From Opitutia bacterium (GTDB lineage: Bacteria; Verrucomicrobiota; Verrucomicrobiia; Opitutales; Opitutaceae), in assembly GCA_003157575.1 (NCBI GenBank), contig PMKA01000309.1, positions 1 through 17,627 of the forward strand: a DNA stretch of 17,627 bases. Direction: 5' to 3'. The notes under the pieces were generated by a model that searched no databases, was not told the DNA's origin, and was given only the letters and a program-made list of their open reading frames with translations. Every line of letters begins with the position of its first letter. Position 1 is the first letter of the stretch. This document shows, in pieces, positions 1-6,425 of the stretch. A program made the position numbers and the translations under genes.

Positions 1-145
1 TGGACAGGGGTGGCGGTTCTTCGTCTGTCTCAGCCTGATTTGGCTGGGGCAGGGCACGAAGCCGGGTCGAGAAAGAGCTTTCCGCTTACTGCAGACGGCG
101 ATTCCATGGGGTCGGCAGTGGCGTGGCCGGAGATGGATTCAGCTT

Positions 146-193
146 CCAGTCTTCGGATTCTGCGTTTACCAGAATCCGGGGAGCGAAGACTGG
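146..193. repeat. Long imperfect palindrome (REP-like hairpin) after the transposase gene
   Basis: The sequence folds back on itself: CCAGTCTTCG at 146-155 pairs perfectly with CGAAGACTGG at 184-193. Inside it GATTCTG at 156-162 pairs with CAGAATC at 170-176, leaving a 7-nt loop (163-169) and a 7-nt one-sided bulge (177-183). It lies 34 bp beyond the stop codon of the minus-strand transposase. A bulged hairpin beside a REP-associated tyrosine transposase is what REP elements look like, so this may be the transposase's own substrate. It could equally act as a transcription terminator, although no T-run follows the stem on either strand. The structure is directly visible; the role is inferred. 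Confidence 0.55.
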
Positions 194-226
194 CTGCATG
201 GGGGGAGGGCGGATCGCCCCGCAACG

Positions 227-1213
227 CTAGCCGAATGCGGATCCACGCAGCCGGTGGCGGATTGCCAGGTCTCCCCAATCGGTAAAGGCCGGCAGCTGCC
301 AGGGTTCATCACGGCCTTTGCGTCCCGTCCTCGCCCGATGCGCCCAGAGTTGCTCCTGCACAAACGCCCGGCTGCCCAGCACCATGCCCTCGCTCAGGTA
401 CCGGATCCGGCACAGCAGCACATCGGCCAGGGGCAGGTGTCCGTTGGCCGCGATGACCTTCTGGAGTTGCTCTGGGGTGACGCTGGCGGCCTGCTGCCGG
501 GGCGCGGCAGCGGTGCCGAAAAGCCGTTGTCGATATGCAGGCTGCACCTGTGCCCAGTCAGCAAGACCAAGCACCTGGGAGAGCCCTTTGCGTGCAGGGA
601 GGCTTCCGGCCACGGCCTCTGCGTAGCCGCAGAACCGATAGTCCTTCGGATCGTGCACCAGCCCGGCCCGCACGCAGTTCAGGTCGATGTACGCCGCCAC
701 CGTTTCGAGCCCCTGTCGGGAGGCCTCCACCAGCTCCGAACCGAAGCGCTCGGCCCAGAGGGTTCCGAATCGCTCATGGGTGCGGTTGAACCAGACCGAG
801 AAACCCTGCTTGAGCAGCTTGATATACTGGGAGATGTCGCCCATGAGCGCCAGCTGCTGCCGCCTCCAGGCCGCCGCCTCAGGCCCATTCCGCTCGAGCA
901 TCGCCTTCACGCCCTTCAGGAGCCGCTCCTGGCGGCGGTCCGTGGGGGGATGGCAGACCGCAAAGCGCCTCAGCAGCTCGGCATCGGAGAGCCCGCTCAT
1001 CCTCGGCACAAACGCCAGGAGGTGGAAATGGTTCGATAGCAGGCAGTAGGTGAGCAGACCCATGCCACAGAAATCGGCCAGCTTCCACATCATGCGCCGG
1101 AACACCTCCTTGTCCGTATCCTCGAAGAGCCATTCCCCGCCCACGGTCCTGCTGATGCAATGGTAAATCGCCTCCCCCATCTCGGGTGGCACCTTGAGCC
1201 GCGGTTCGCGCAT
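227..1213 (-). CDS. REP-associated tyrosine transposase (RAYT, IS200-like Y1 family)
   Basis: This 328-residue protein belongs to the Y1/HUH single-strand transposase superfamily, whose members nick and rejoin hairpin-forming DNA through a tyrosine. The metal-binding HUH motif is HFH at residues 62-64, in the context LLSNHFHLL. The likely nucleophile is Tyr130 in the segment GDISQYIKLLKQGF, followed by the usual FNRTHERFGTLW stretch. The family signature DLNCVRAGLV is at about 177-186. The C-terminal part (about 250-328), with RIRYLSEGMVLGSRAFV, is found in a long subfamily and makes this protein larger than the roughly 150-residue IS200 TnpA proteins. The ATG at 1213 is preceded by a weak GGA. 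The reading frame is intact. It is a lone gene with no TnpB partner and no terminal inverted repeats of an ordinary insertion sequence. A palindrome lies on its 3' side and a field of CCTGTCCCC repeats on its 5' side. Confidence 0.9.
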   Translation of the reverse strand: MREPRLKVPPEMGEAIYHCISRTVGGEWLFEDTDKEVFRRMMWKLADFCGMGLLTYCLLSNHFHLLAFVPRMSGLSDAELLRRFAVCHPPTDRRQERLLKGVKAMLERNGPEAAAWRRQQLALMGDISQYIKLLKQGFSVWFNRTHERFGTLWAERFGSELVEASRQGLETVAAYIDLNCVRAGLVHDPKDYRFCGYAEAVAGSLPARKGLSQVLGLADWAQVQPAYRQRLFGTAAAPRQQAASVTPEQLQKVIAANGHLPLADVLLCRIRYLSEGMVLGSRAFVQEQLWAHRARTGRKGRDEPWQLPAFTDWGDLAIRHRLRGSAFG

Positions 1214-1223
1214 GAACCGTCCA

Positions 1224-1250
1224 ATCCTACCGGCCCTTCCTCAGGGTCAA
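1224..1250 (-). promoter_or_regulatory. Possible promoter for the transposase gene
   Basis: On the minus strand a TTGACC (1245-1250) is followed after 15 bases by TAGGAT (1224-1229), about 11 bases before the ATG at 1213. The -35 box fits well and the -10 box fits fairly, but the spacer is short. If it is used, the transcript would have almost no leader. Confidence 0.2.
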
Positions 1251-1281
1251 TGTCCTATTTTCCTCTTTTAGTGTTTTTCTA

Positions 1282-1483
1282 CCTGTCCCCAGGAATCGGC
1301 CTCCGGTTTGCCTTCCTGGCAGGAGCCTGTCCCCTGATTGCTCACATGGGAGGAGCCTGTCCTCTGCGGTTGTTCGTCTTTTGCTCAAGCCTGTCCCCAA
1401 CCCAGACGGTTAGTCCCCAACCCAGACGGTTAGCGGTGCCTGTCCCCAGCATAGACGGCGGTGCCTGTCCCCAGCATAGACGA
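1282..1483. repeat. Cluster of CCTGTCCCC-containing repeats with two tandem duplications
   Basis: CCTGTCCCC, or a close variant, occurs at 1282-1290, 1326-1334, 1356-1363 (reading CCTGTCCT), 1390-1398, 1439-1447 and 1464-1472. Two stretches are tandem duplications. A 20-bp unit GTCCCCAACCCAGACGGTTA is repeated perfectly at 1393-1412 and 1413-1432. A 25-bp unit beginning CGGTGCCTGTCCCC occupies 1434-1458 and 1459-1483 with one mismatch. Both unit types carry GTCCCC followed some bases later by AGACGG, so they appear related. The cluster lies directly upstream of the RAYT transposase start. Read on the transposase strand, the core is GGGGACAGG. Confidence 0.75.
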
Positions 1484-1525
1484 TTTGCGTTATCCGCTTT
1501 GACCAACGCGGACGGGGCTAACGGA

Positions 1526-1605
1526 CTGCCCCGCCCTTTGGCACGAACTGATTCTCGCGACAAACGCCGCAGCCTTGGGCGGGATAAGGCGCGTCTCCGG
1601 GGCAG
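1526..1605 (-). terminator. Inverted repeat after the ABC permease gene, possible terminator
   Basis: CTGCCCCG at 1526-1533 is the exact reverse complement of CGGGGCAG at 1598-1605. An alternative inner pairing joins CCCGCCC (1530-1536) with GGGCGGG (1577-1583). The repeat starts about 18 bases past the permease stop codon at 1623. The large loop and lack of a clear U-run make intrinsic termination uncertain. Confidence 0.25.
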
Positions 1606-1622
1606 CTGGGCGTCGTCGACAC

Positions 1623-3104
1623 CTAATCGAAGAGCTTGCCGCGGTTGAAGCGCCAGATGGCCACCAGCATCACGCCGGCGGCGATGCCTGTCAGTATTCC
1701 GACCTTGGGCAGCACTTCGAGCAGGGACATGCCAGCCCATAGCACATCGGCGAACCCCTCCACCGACCAGTAGACAAGCGTGAGTTTGCTCACCCGCTGG
1801 ATGTAGTCCGGCATGAAGGTGACTGGAAACCACGCCCCGCCGACTGCGCTCATGGAAATGACGACGAACGTGGCTATGCCGTTCGCCGCCGCCGCGCTGG
1901 GGGCGATGGCGGCGATCAAGATGCCGAACGCCGAACAGGCCGCGGCGGCGCTCAAACTCACAGCCAACAGCCCGCCCACGTGGTGGAATATGTCGAGACC
2001 GAAGAACACCCATCCTGCACAGAAGAGCGCGGTGATCTGCGCCAAGCCCAGAATGACACCGAAGAGGAAGCGCGCCCAGAGGATGTGCGCGGGCCGGACC
2101 GGGGACGATAGAAGTCGTTGGAAAACACCGGAGTTCTTCTCCTCGAAGAGCGTCGCCGCCGAGCCGCTCACCGCGAAAAGCAGGAACATGATCGCATACC
2201 CTCCAACGAGCCGCGCGGCCATCGGGTTCTTCAGTTCCTTGCCGGCGACCTGTTCAGTATCGATCTTTACAATCCGCGAGAAAAGGTCCCCTGATTTTTG
2301 ATTTTCGTTTTTCGATTCGTGGTTGAGGAGCGGTGCACTCGTCGATGGGGCGGCAGAATGGTTGTTGACTGCTGACGGCTCCTCTCGGTTGGCTTGCATC
2401 TGCTCTGGTTGATAAAGGCGACGAAGGCTGGCGGGGACCGGCGGCACAGGGTCTGCCTTTGCGTGTATCAGGTCGGCGATGCCGAAATCGCCTGCGATGT
2501 TTCGCTGAAAGATCTCCTCGCGGTCGCCTCCAAATGTGTCAGCCACTGTGTCCGCGATGACGCGGTTGAAATGCTCGAAGCGCTCCTTGCCGAGAAAACT
2601 GCGTGAATATCTCTGCAGCGACATGCCCAGAAGTTGCGGCACGTTGGAGAAGACGGTCTTTTGCAGAAGGCCGTTCACCATCTGGGACTCGATTTCGTTG
2701 CGGGGATTGAACAGAAACTTCATCCGGACGCCCAGATCGTCGACCGGCAGCATGTCCATGGGCAGGATCAGCGCATACCTGTACGAATTGTCGTGGAGTC
2801 CGGCGCGCACGTCAGCCTCGGTCAGCGGCCGGGTGGCTCCTTTTCCAATGTCGCGCGTTGTGATGACGGCGAACGCCTTTTCGGCTTTCAACGCATCGAT
2901 GAGCTTCTGTGCGGCGGGCTCCGGACTTAGGTTCACGACGGCGATCGGTATTCCGGCGGGACCGGAGTCCTTGCGGTAAAGGCCGAAGACGTGGCCGAAG
3001 AGGTAAATCAGAACCACAGGCACGAGAAAGGTGATGCATACGGCGGCCTTGGCGCGCCAGAAGCTGAGGATGCTTTTCCGCAGAAGTATCAGGATTTGGG
3101 ACAT
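1623..3104 (-). CDS. ABC-2 type transporter permease
   Basis: This is the membrane half of an ABC exporter whose ATPase is the next gene upstream. With a start at 3104 it has 493 residues. A membrane segment lies at about 20-41, then a long extracytoplasmic region to about 295, then five or so membrane segments (about 300-320, 340-368, 376-402, 407-429 and 466-484). This is the standard layout of ABC2_membrane_3/YhgE-like permeases. A motif typical of the family, FEEKNSGVFQRLLSSPV, follows the second membrane segment at about 320-336. The open frame continues upstream to an ATG at 3197, but the extra 31 residues are polar and unlike a family N-terminus. The start at 3104 (MSQILILLRKS) leads straight into the first membrane helix, so I chose it; a start at 3197 would leave only 21 bp to the ATPase gene. 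Residues 232-272 form an unusual low-complexity insert encoded by AT-rich DNA. The exported substrate is unknown. Confidence 0.88.
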   Translation of the reverse strand: MSQILILLRKSILSFWRAKAAVCITFLVPVVLIYLFGHVFGLYRKDSGPAGIPIAVVNLSPEPAAQKLIDALKAEKAFAVITTRDIGKGATRPLTEADVRAGLHDNSYRYALILPMDMLPVDDLGVRMKFLFNPRNEIESQMVNGLLQKTVFSNVPQLLGMSLQRYSRSFLGKERFEHFNRVIADTVADTFGGDREEIFQRNIAGDFGIADLIHAKADPVPPVPASLRRLYQPEQMQANREEPSAVNNHSAAPSTSAPLLNHESKNENQKSGDLFSRIVKIDTEQVAGKELKNPMAARLVGGYAIMFLLFAVSGSAATLFEEKNSGVFQRLLSSPVRPAHILWARFLFGVILGLAQITALFCAGWVFFGLDIFHHVGGLLAVSLSAAAACSAFGILIAAIAPSAAAANGIATFVVISMSAVGGAWFPVTFMPDYIQRVSKLTLVYWSVEGFADVLWAGMSLLEVLPKVGILTGIAAGVMLVAIWRFNRGKLFD

Positions 3105-3218
3105 GGTGGAAAATAGGTTTGGGACCTGCGTTGGAATCTCATGAAGGCGCGACGAGGAGCTTGCGTCTCCAGAACAGGCCCTGCCGGGCGCCGACATTCC
3201 CGTTGCGACCGATCATGT

Positions 3219-4139
3219 TCAGACGTCTCGCAGTTTGCGGCCGGTAAGGTGGAGAAAGAGCGCCTCAAGAGTGGGCCGCTGGTTCACGAAGAGGCGCGGG
3301 GGGAGGCCCAGCGACTCGGTAAGCGCGAAGAAGACGGAGAGCGGATAGCCGGGCCGCGGTCGGAAACGGTGGGTCCCATCGACGGCGATGATTTCTCCGG
3401 CGGAGGCAAGTTCCACCGCAAGCGGCGCCGTCAAGGCGGTGACAGGAAAGGTGATCTCGTCTTCAAATGGCAGGCGCGTGAGCAGATCATCCAAGGTTCC
3501 CAGAGCGAGGATGCTGCCGTGGTCGATGATCCCGATGCGGGAGCAAAGGCGCTCGGCCTCCTCCATGTAGTGGGTCGAGTAGATGATGGTGACGCCGGTG
3601 CGGTTGAGATGCTGGAGGTGTTCGAAGATCGCATTGCGCGACTGGGGATCGACGCCGACCGTCGGTTCATCGCAGAGAAGAAGCTTCGGGCGATGGAGAA
3701 GAGCCGCCACCAGGTTGAGCCGGCGCTGCATTCCGCCGGAGAATGTCTTCACCAGGGAATGGCGCCGGTCATCGAGCTGGGCGGCCGAAAAAGCGTCGTC
3801 GAGCGCGGCCTTTAGTAGATTTCCGCGCAGGCCCTGGAGCCCGCCGAAAATACGGAGGTTCTCCTCGGCTGTGAGTTCGGGGAACAGTGCGATGGTCTGG
3901 GGAACCAGGCCGAGATTCCGGCGAACCGAGAAGGAGCTTCCCGTCACCGGCTGCCCGGCGAGCTCAATGCTCCCCGAATCGGGCGTGCGCAGCCCCGAAA
4001 CGAGCGACATGAGAGTGGACTTGCCAGCGCCGTTTGGGCCGAGCAATCCGAAGAATTCACCCGGCCCGATGTTGAGCGAGACGCCGGAGAGGGCGGTGAT
4101 GCTGCCATAGCTTTTGGTGACGTTGCGGAGCGCGAGCAT
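3219..4139 (-). CDS. ABC transporter ATP-binding protein (DrrA/CcmA-like)
   Basis: This 306-residue protein is the nucleotide-binding subunit that powers the neighbouring ABC-2 permease from the cytoplasmic face. All catalytic motifs are present. The Walker A motif GPNGAGKST is at residues 34-42, the Q-loop glutamine is in LVPQT near 81, the signature FSGGMQRR is at 133-140, Walker B LLLCDE is at 153-158, the D-loop VGVDP follows, and the switch histidine is in STH at 190. The C-terminal 80 residues after the RecA-like core resemble the regulatory tail of DrrA-type exporters. The stop lies 114 bp upstream of the chosen permease start and the genes share a strand, so they are probably co-transcribed. 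No Shine-Dalgarno sequence is obvious before the ATG at 4139. Lipids, drugs or polysaccharides are typical substrates of such two-gene systems; nothing here decides between them. Confidence 0.93.
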   Translation of the reverse strand: MLALRNVTKSYGSITALSGVSLNIGPGEFFGLLGPNGAGKSTLMSLVSGLRTPDSGSIELAGQPVTGSSFSVRRNLGLVPQTIALFPELTAEENLRIFGGLQGLRGNLLKAALDDAFSAAQLDDRRHSLVKTFSGGMQRRLNLVAALLHRPKLLLCDEPTVGVDPQSRNAIFEHLQHLNRTGVTIIYSTHYMEEAERLCSRIGIIDHGSILALGTLDDLLTRLPFEDEITFPVTALTAPLAVELASAGEIIAVDGTHRFRPRPGYPLSVFFALTESLGLPPRLFVNQRPTLEALFLHLTGRKLRDV

Positions 4140-4438
4140 GGAAATGGGTTGTTTTACGGGGTGATCGGCGAAGGGCTGGAGGCTGTGGCGGAACGGGAGT
4201 CAGGGGCCTGGAGAAAGGCGGTGCAAGCAGCGGGAAGTCATGGTGCGGCGTGGCCCGATAGGCCGAAAGTCATCTGGCAGCGATCTGGGTTTTCGCCTCG
4301 GAACCGCCTTTAAGCAGGCTTCTGCAATCTGCATAGACAGGGTCAAGGGATTTTGGGGCAACGCGATCGACTCCTTGGGCGGCAACGAAGCCAGGGAGGG
4401 CGAATCCCGATCCCACGACTCCGGGAAAGCTCGTCGTA
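4140..4438. other. Non-coding gap between the ABC ATPase and TPR genes
   Basis: About 300 bp contain no convincing gene. Short open frames exist on both strands (plus 4240-4488, minus 4270-4638), but they overlap each other and the TPR gene and resemble no family. A small GGCC-CGATA-GGCC hairpin lies near 4254-4266. The sequence GCATAGAC near 4330 also occurs in the repeat units around 1450 and 1475, which is too short to mean much. The gap may hold a separate promoter for the ABC genes. Confidence 0.4.
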
Positions 4439-5227
4439 TCACCTCGGCGCAGACGGCTTGTCGAGCGACGGCAGCAAGACGTACTTGACCCAGGCGTAGT
4501 TTGGTTCGATTGCCAGCGCCTGCTGCCAGGCGGCCCGCGCTGCTGTCTGGTCGCCCTCCATCTTCCTGGCGAACCCCAGCCAGGCAAGCGCGTTGCAGCG
4601 TCCCCAGCACGGGCCGGGCGGCTTGCTCCCCGGCGCATTGAAGCGATCGACCGCCTGCTGGATCAATTCGCGACCTTTCGCCGGATCGCCGCCATATTCG
4701 AGCGGCGTGAAAAGAAGCGACTGGCCTCGGAAGACGAGCACCCGCGGACTATCGGGGGCCGCGGCGGTGGAGCGGGCAAGCAATTCGCTTGATTCCGGTC
4801 CGAGTGTCGCGCCCGCCTGAGCGGGATCTGCCTGGAGCCGGATGAGCGACCCGAGAATGGCGCCCTGCATCGCGGCGGCCTCGGCGTCCCAAGGAGCGCC
4901 TTTGACGCGTTCCAGAAAACGAACCCCGTCCCGCAGGTCCCTTTCAGATTCCGCCTGTCCCTTTGGGTCGCGGTGCAGCCCGCTTGCGACATAGCTGGCG
5001 TAGCCGCGGGTGTAAAGCAACGCCGGCTGGTCCGGGGCGACGGCGAGTGCGGCGTCGAGGGATTTGATTGCGTCGGCGAGCGCCGCCCCGTCGTTGCATT
5101 GGCCGGCGTGCTCGCTCGCTCGCTCGGCGTCCGCCGCGATTTTTTCGGCCGGTTCCGGAGGTATTGCTGCAAAGGAAAGGAGTGTCGGGAAGAACAGGAA
5201 TATGAAGAACGGGAGTTTTGTGCTCAT
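4439..5227 (-). CDS. Secreted TPR-repeat-like protein
   Basis: This 262-residue protein begins with a clear signal peptide: MSTK, then a hydrophobic stretch to about residue 20 ending LLSFAA. It is therefore exported, probably to the periplasm. The rest is helical and alanine-rich, with TPR-like segments at about 51-84 (ADAIKSLDAALAVAPDQPALL) and 213-246 (ALAWLGFARKMEGDQTAARAAW). Between them the stretch LLFTPLEYGGDPAKGRELI, about 171-189, resembles secreted TPR proteins that often accompany transport genes. TPR folds bind other proteins, so a role as an accessory of the nearby exporter is possible but unproven. It lies 69 bp downstream of the winged-helix regulator on the same strand. The ATG at 5227 lacks a good ribosome binding site, but the signal peptide fixes the start well. 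Confidence 0.78.
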   Translation of the reverse strand: MSTKLPFFIFLFFPTLLSFAAIPPEPAEKIAADAERASEHAGQCNDGAALADAIKSLDAALAVAPDQPALLYTRGYASYVASGLHRDPKGQAESERDLRDGVRFLERVKGAPWDAEAAAMQGAILGSLIRLQADPAQAGATLGPESSELLARSTAAAPDSPRVLVFRGQSLLFTPLEYGGDPAKGRELIQQAVDRFNAPGSKPPGPCWGRCNALAWLGFARKMEGDQTAARAAWQQALAIEPNYAWVKYVLLPSLDKPSAPR

Positions 5228-5296
5228 GGTAGATTTGGACGAAACGCTGGATCGGGGGAGGCGCCGGACTTCTGAGATGGCCCGGGATGGGTTGCG

Positions 5297-5599
5297 CTAG
5301 GCATGGCCCTTTGGGTGAAGGATGGAGGTGAGAGCGGCGACATGGTCTTCGAAAGCGCGGCGGCCGGCGATGGTGAGGGCGACAAACGTCTTGGGCTTTC
5401 GGGCGACAAAGGCCTTTTCGACCGCGATGTAGCCGGCCTCCTCAAGCGTGGCCAGATGCGCGCCGAGATTGCCATCGGTGAGGCCCAGTCGGGTCTTGAG
5501 AAAGGTGAAGTCCACCTGCTCGCGCAGGCCCAGGTTGCTGAGCGCGGCCATGATCTGGAGGCGCACCGGTTGATGGATGACTGGATCGAGTTCCGGCAT
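5297..5599 (-). CDS. Winged-helix transcriptional regulator (HTH_34-like)
   Basis: This 100-residue DNA-binding protein begins MPELDPVIHQPVRLQIMAAL, where the first helix and the conserved PVR motif start. The recognition region follows with FTFLKTRLGLTDGNLGAHLATLEEAGY at about 32-57. The wing ends in KPKTFVALTIAGRRAFEDH at about 68-86. This order matches small winged-helix regulators of the PF13601 type, related to MarR/ArsR proteins. The open frame runs further upstream to 5995, but that part is arginine-rich antisense-like sequence overlapping the membrane protein gene, so I place the start at 5599. It begins 17 bp after the membrane protein stop, so the two are almost certainly co-transcribed. 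It probably controls its own operon, perhaps including the ABC genes, from the divergent promoter region near 6200. No ligand-binding cysteines are seen. Confidence 0.85.
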   Translation of the reverse strand: MPELDPVIHQPVRLQIMAALSNLGLREQVDFTFLKTRLGLTDGNLGAHLATLEEAGYIAVEKAFVARKPKTFVALTIAGRRAFEDHVAALTSILHPKGHA

Positions 5600-5616
5600 G
5601 GCGGGGAGCGGGCGTG

Positions 5617-6177
5617 TCAGCGCCAGAAATAGCGGATGTAGAATCCGGTGGCGATCAACGGACCGCCGCCGAAGATGGCGACCCACCACCAGAAGATGGA
5701 GGAGAAGAAGAACAGGCCGAGCAGGAGAAGGACGGTCATGACAAGGCCCAGCCAGAGCAGGTAGGTGTCGAACCAGATGCCGGCGATGACGTAACAGAGC
5801 ATCACGACGAGGCCGGCGTAGGCGAAGATCACCTCGCTGCTGGCCGGCGCCCGCAACACAATCGGCCACAGGGCGGAAAAGAGGACCACGGCGGCGAGCA
5901 ATGCAAGGAAACGCCGGTCGACCGGCATGCGGATCTGGCTGCCCTGGATAAAACCCAGCACGGCCGACCCGATGACGCCGGCGGCGCAGAGCCATGGCAG
6001 GAGACGCGTGCCGGCCAGGCCGTGGAACTGGACGAGCATCGCCATCGCGATCCAGATGCCGCCCCAGAGCCAGAGGTGATAATGGCCGCGGCGGGCGCGG
6101 ATGGACGAGCGCATCGCTTCACGGGACGTCTGAATGGCGGCGAGCGCCCGGGCTGCCTCTTCGGATGTTATTTGCAC
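5617..6177 (-). CDS. Multi-pass membrane protein of unknown function
   Basis: With a GTG start at 6177 the product has 186 residues. An amphipathic N-terminus (VQITSEEAARALAAIQTSRE) and a basic stretch (RSSIRARRGHYH) precede five or six hydrophobic segments, beginning LWLWGGIWIAMAM at about 35-47 and ending WWWVAIFGGGPLI near the C-terminus. An in-frame ATG at 6267 would add 30 residues without membrane or domain character. A start at the internal ATG at 6114 is also possible, but would lose the helical N-terminus that looks native. It is the first gene of the minus-strand run and sits 17 bp upstream of the winged-helix regulator. That tight pairing suggests the regulator and membrane protein act together, perhaps in sensing a membrane-active compound. 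I do not recognise a named family. Confidence 0.8.
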   Translation of the reverse strand: MQITSEEAARALAAIQTSREAMRSSIRARRGHYHLWLWGGIWIAMAMLVQFHGLAGTRLLPWLCAAGVIGSAVLGFIQGSQIRMPVDRRFLALLAAVVLFSALWPIVLRAPASSEVIFAYAGLVVMLCYVIAGIWFDTYLLWLGLVMTVLLLLGLFFFSSIFWWWVAIFGGGPLIATGFYIRYFWR

Positions 6178-6185
6178 GAAAGAGA

Positions 6186-6212
6186 ACTCTACAATGCAGA
6201 GGCCTCTGTCAA
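6186..6212 (-). promoter_or_regulatory. Possible promoter for the membrane protein/regulator operon
   Basis: On the minus strand TTGACA (6207-6212, a perfect -35 box) is followed after 15 bases by TAGAGT (6186-6191). The GTG start at 6177 is only about 9 bases further on, so a transcript from here would be nearly leaderless. The short spacer argues against strong activity. The spacer contains the palindrome AGAGGCCTCT at 6198-6207, a plausible operator half for a dimeric winged-helix protein. Confidence 0.3.
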
Positions 6213-6361
6213 TCACTTTCTTTTTGCCACGTTCGGGGACCGGCGTTTTCAAGCGACTATGGGGCAAGGCCGCTGGCGGGCCGAAGGCCGGACCGCGGAG
6301 GCGGCCGGTGGTTCTCGACCATCCGGTCCCTTCTCAGCGGGCGCGGCTTCTGCCGCCGCAC

Positions 6362-6390
6362 TTGACCCCTGGCGGTGTTTCGAGTCGGAT
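6362..6390 (+). promoter_or_regulatory. Possible promoter for the hybrid sensor kinase gene
   Basis: TTGACC at 6362-6367 is followed after 17 bases by TCGGAT at 6385-6390. Spacing is ideal and the -35 box is good, but the -10 box matches only half of the consensus. It lies 36 bp before the ATG at 6426, which has a GAGAG just upstream. Confidence 0.2.
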
Positions 6391-6425
6391 CGTGATGTTC
6401 ACCGGCTTCAACGCCGGCGAGAGTC

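Larger units (their letters stand above)
1214..1622. other. Non-coding interval between transposase and ABC permease
   Basis: About 400 bp separate the transposase start from the permease stop. The interval holds the CCTGTCCCC repeat field (1282-1483) and a long inverted repeat near the permease end (1526-1605). The open frames crossing it, for example plus-strand 1160-1648, consist of the repeats and antisense transposase sequence and resemble no protein. I see no tRNA, small gene or riboswitch. Confidence 0.6.

Noticed and set aside
1..285. Open frame entering from the left edge on the plus strand
   Set aside because: It reads through the palindrome and into the transposase 3' end with no domain or consistent composition; I could not support a real gene end here.
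1282..1483. CRISPR array
   Set aside because: Units are in direct tandem without unique spacers of even length, the units differ in length, and no cas gene is nearby.
1160..1648. A 162-residue plus-strand open frame over the repeat field
   Set aside because: Its sequence is the translation of the CCTGTCCCC repeats (recurring GACPL-type peptides) plus antisense transposase; it resembles no protein.
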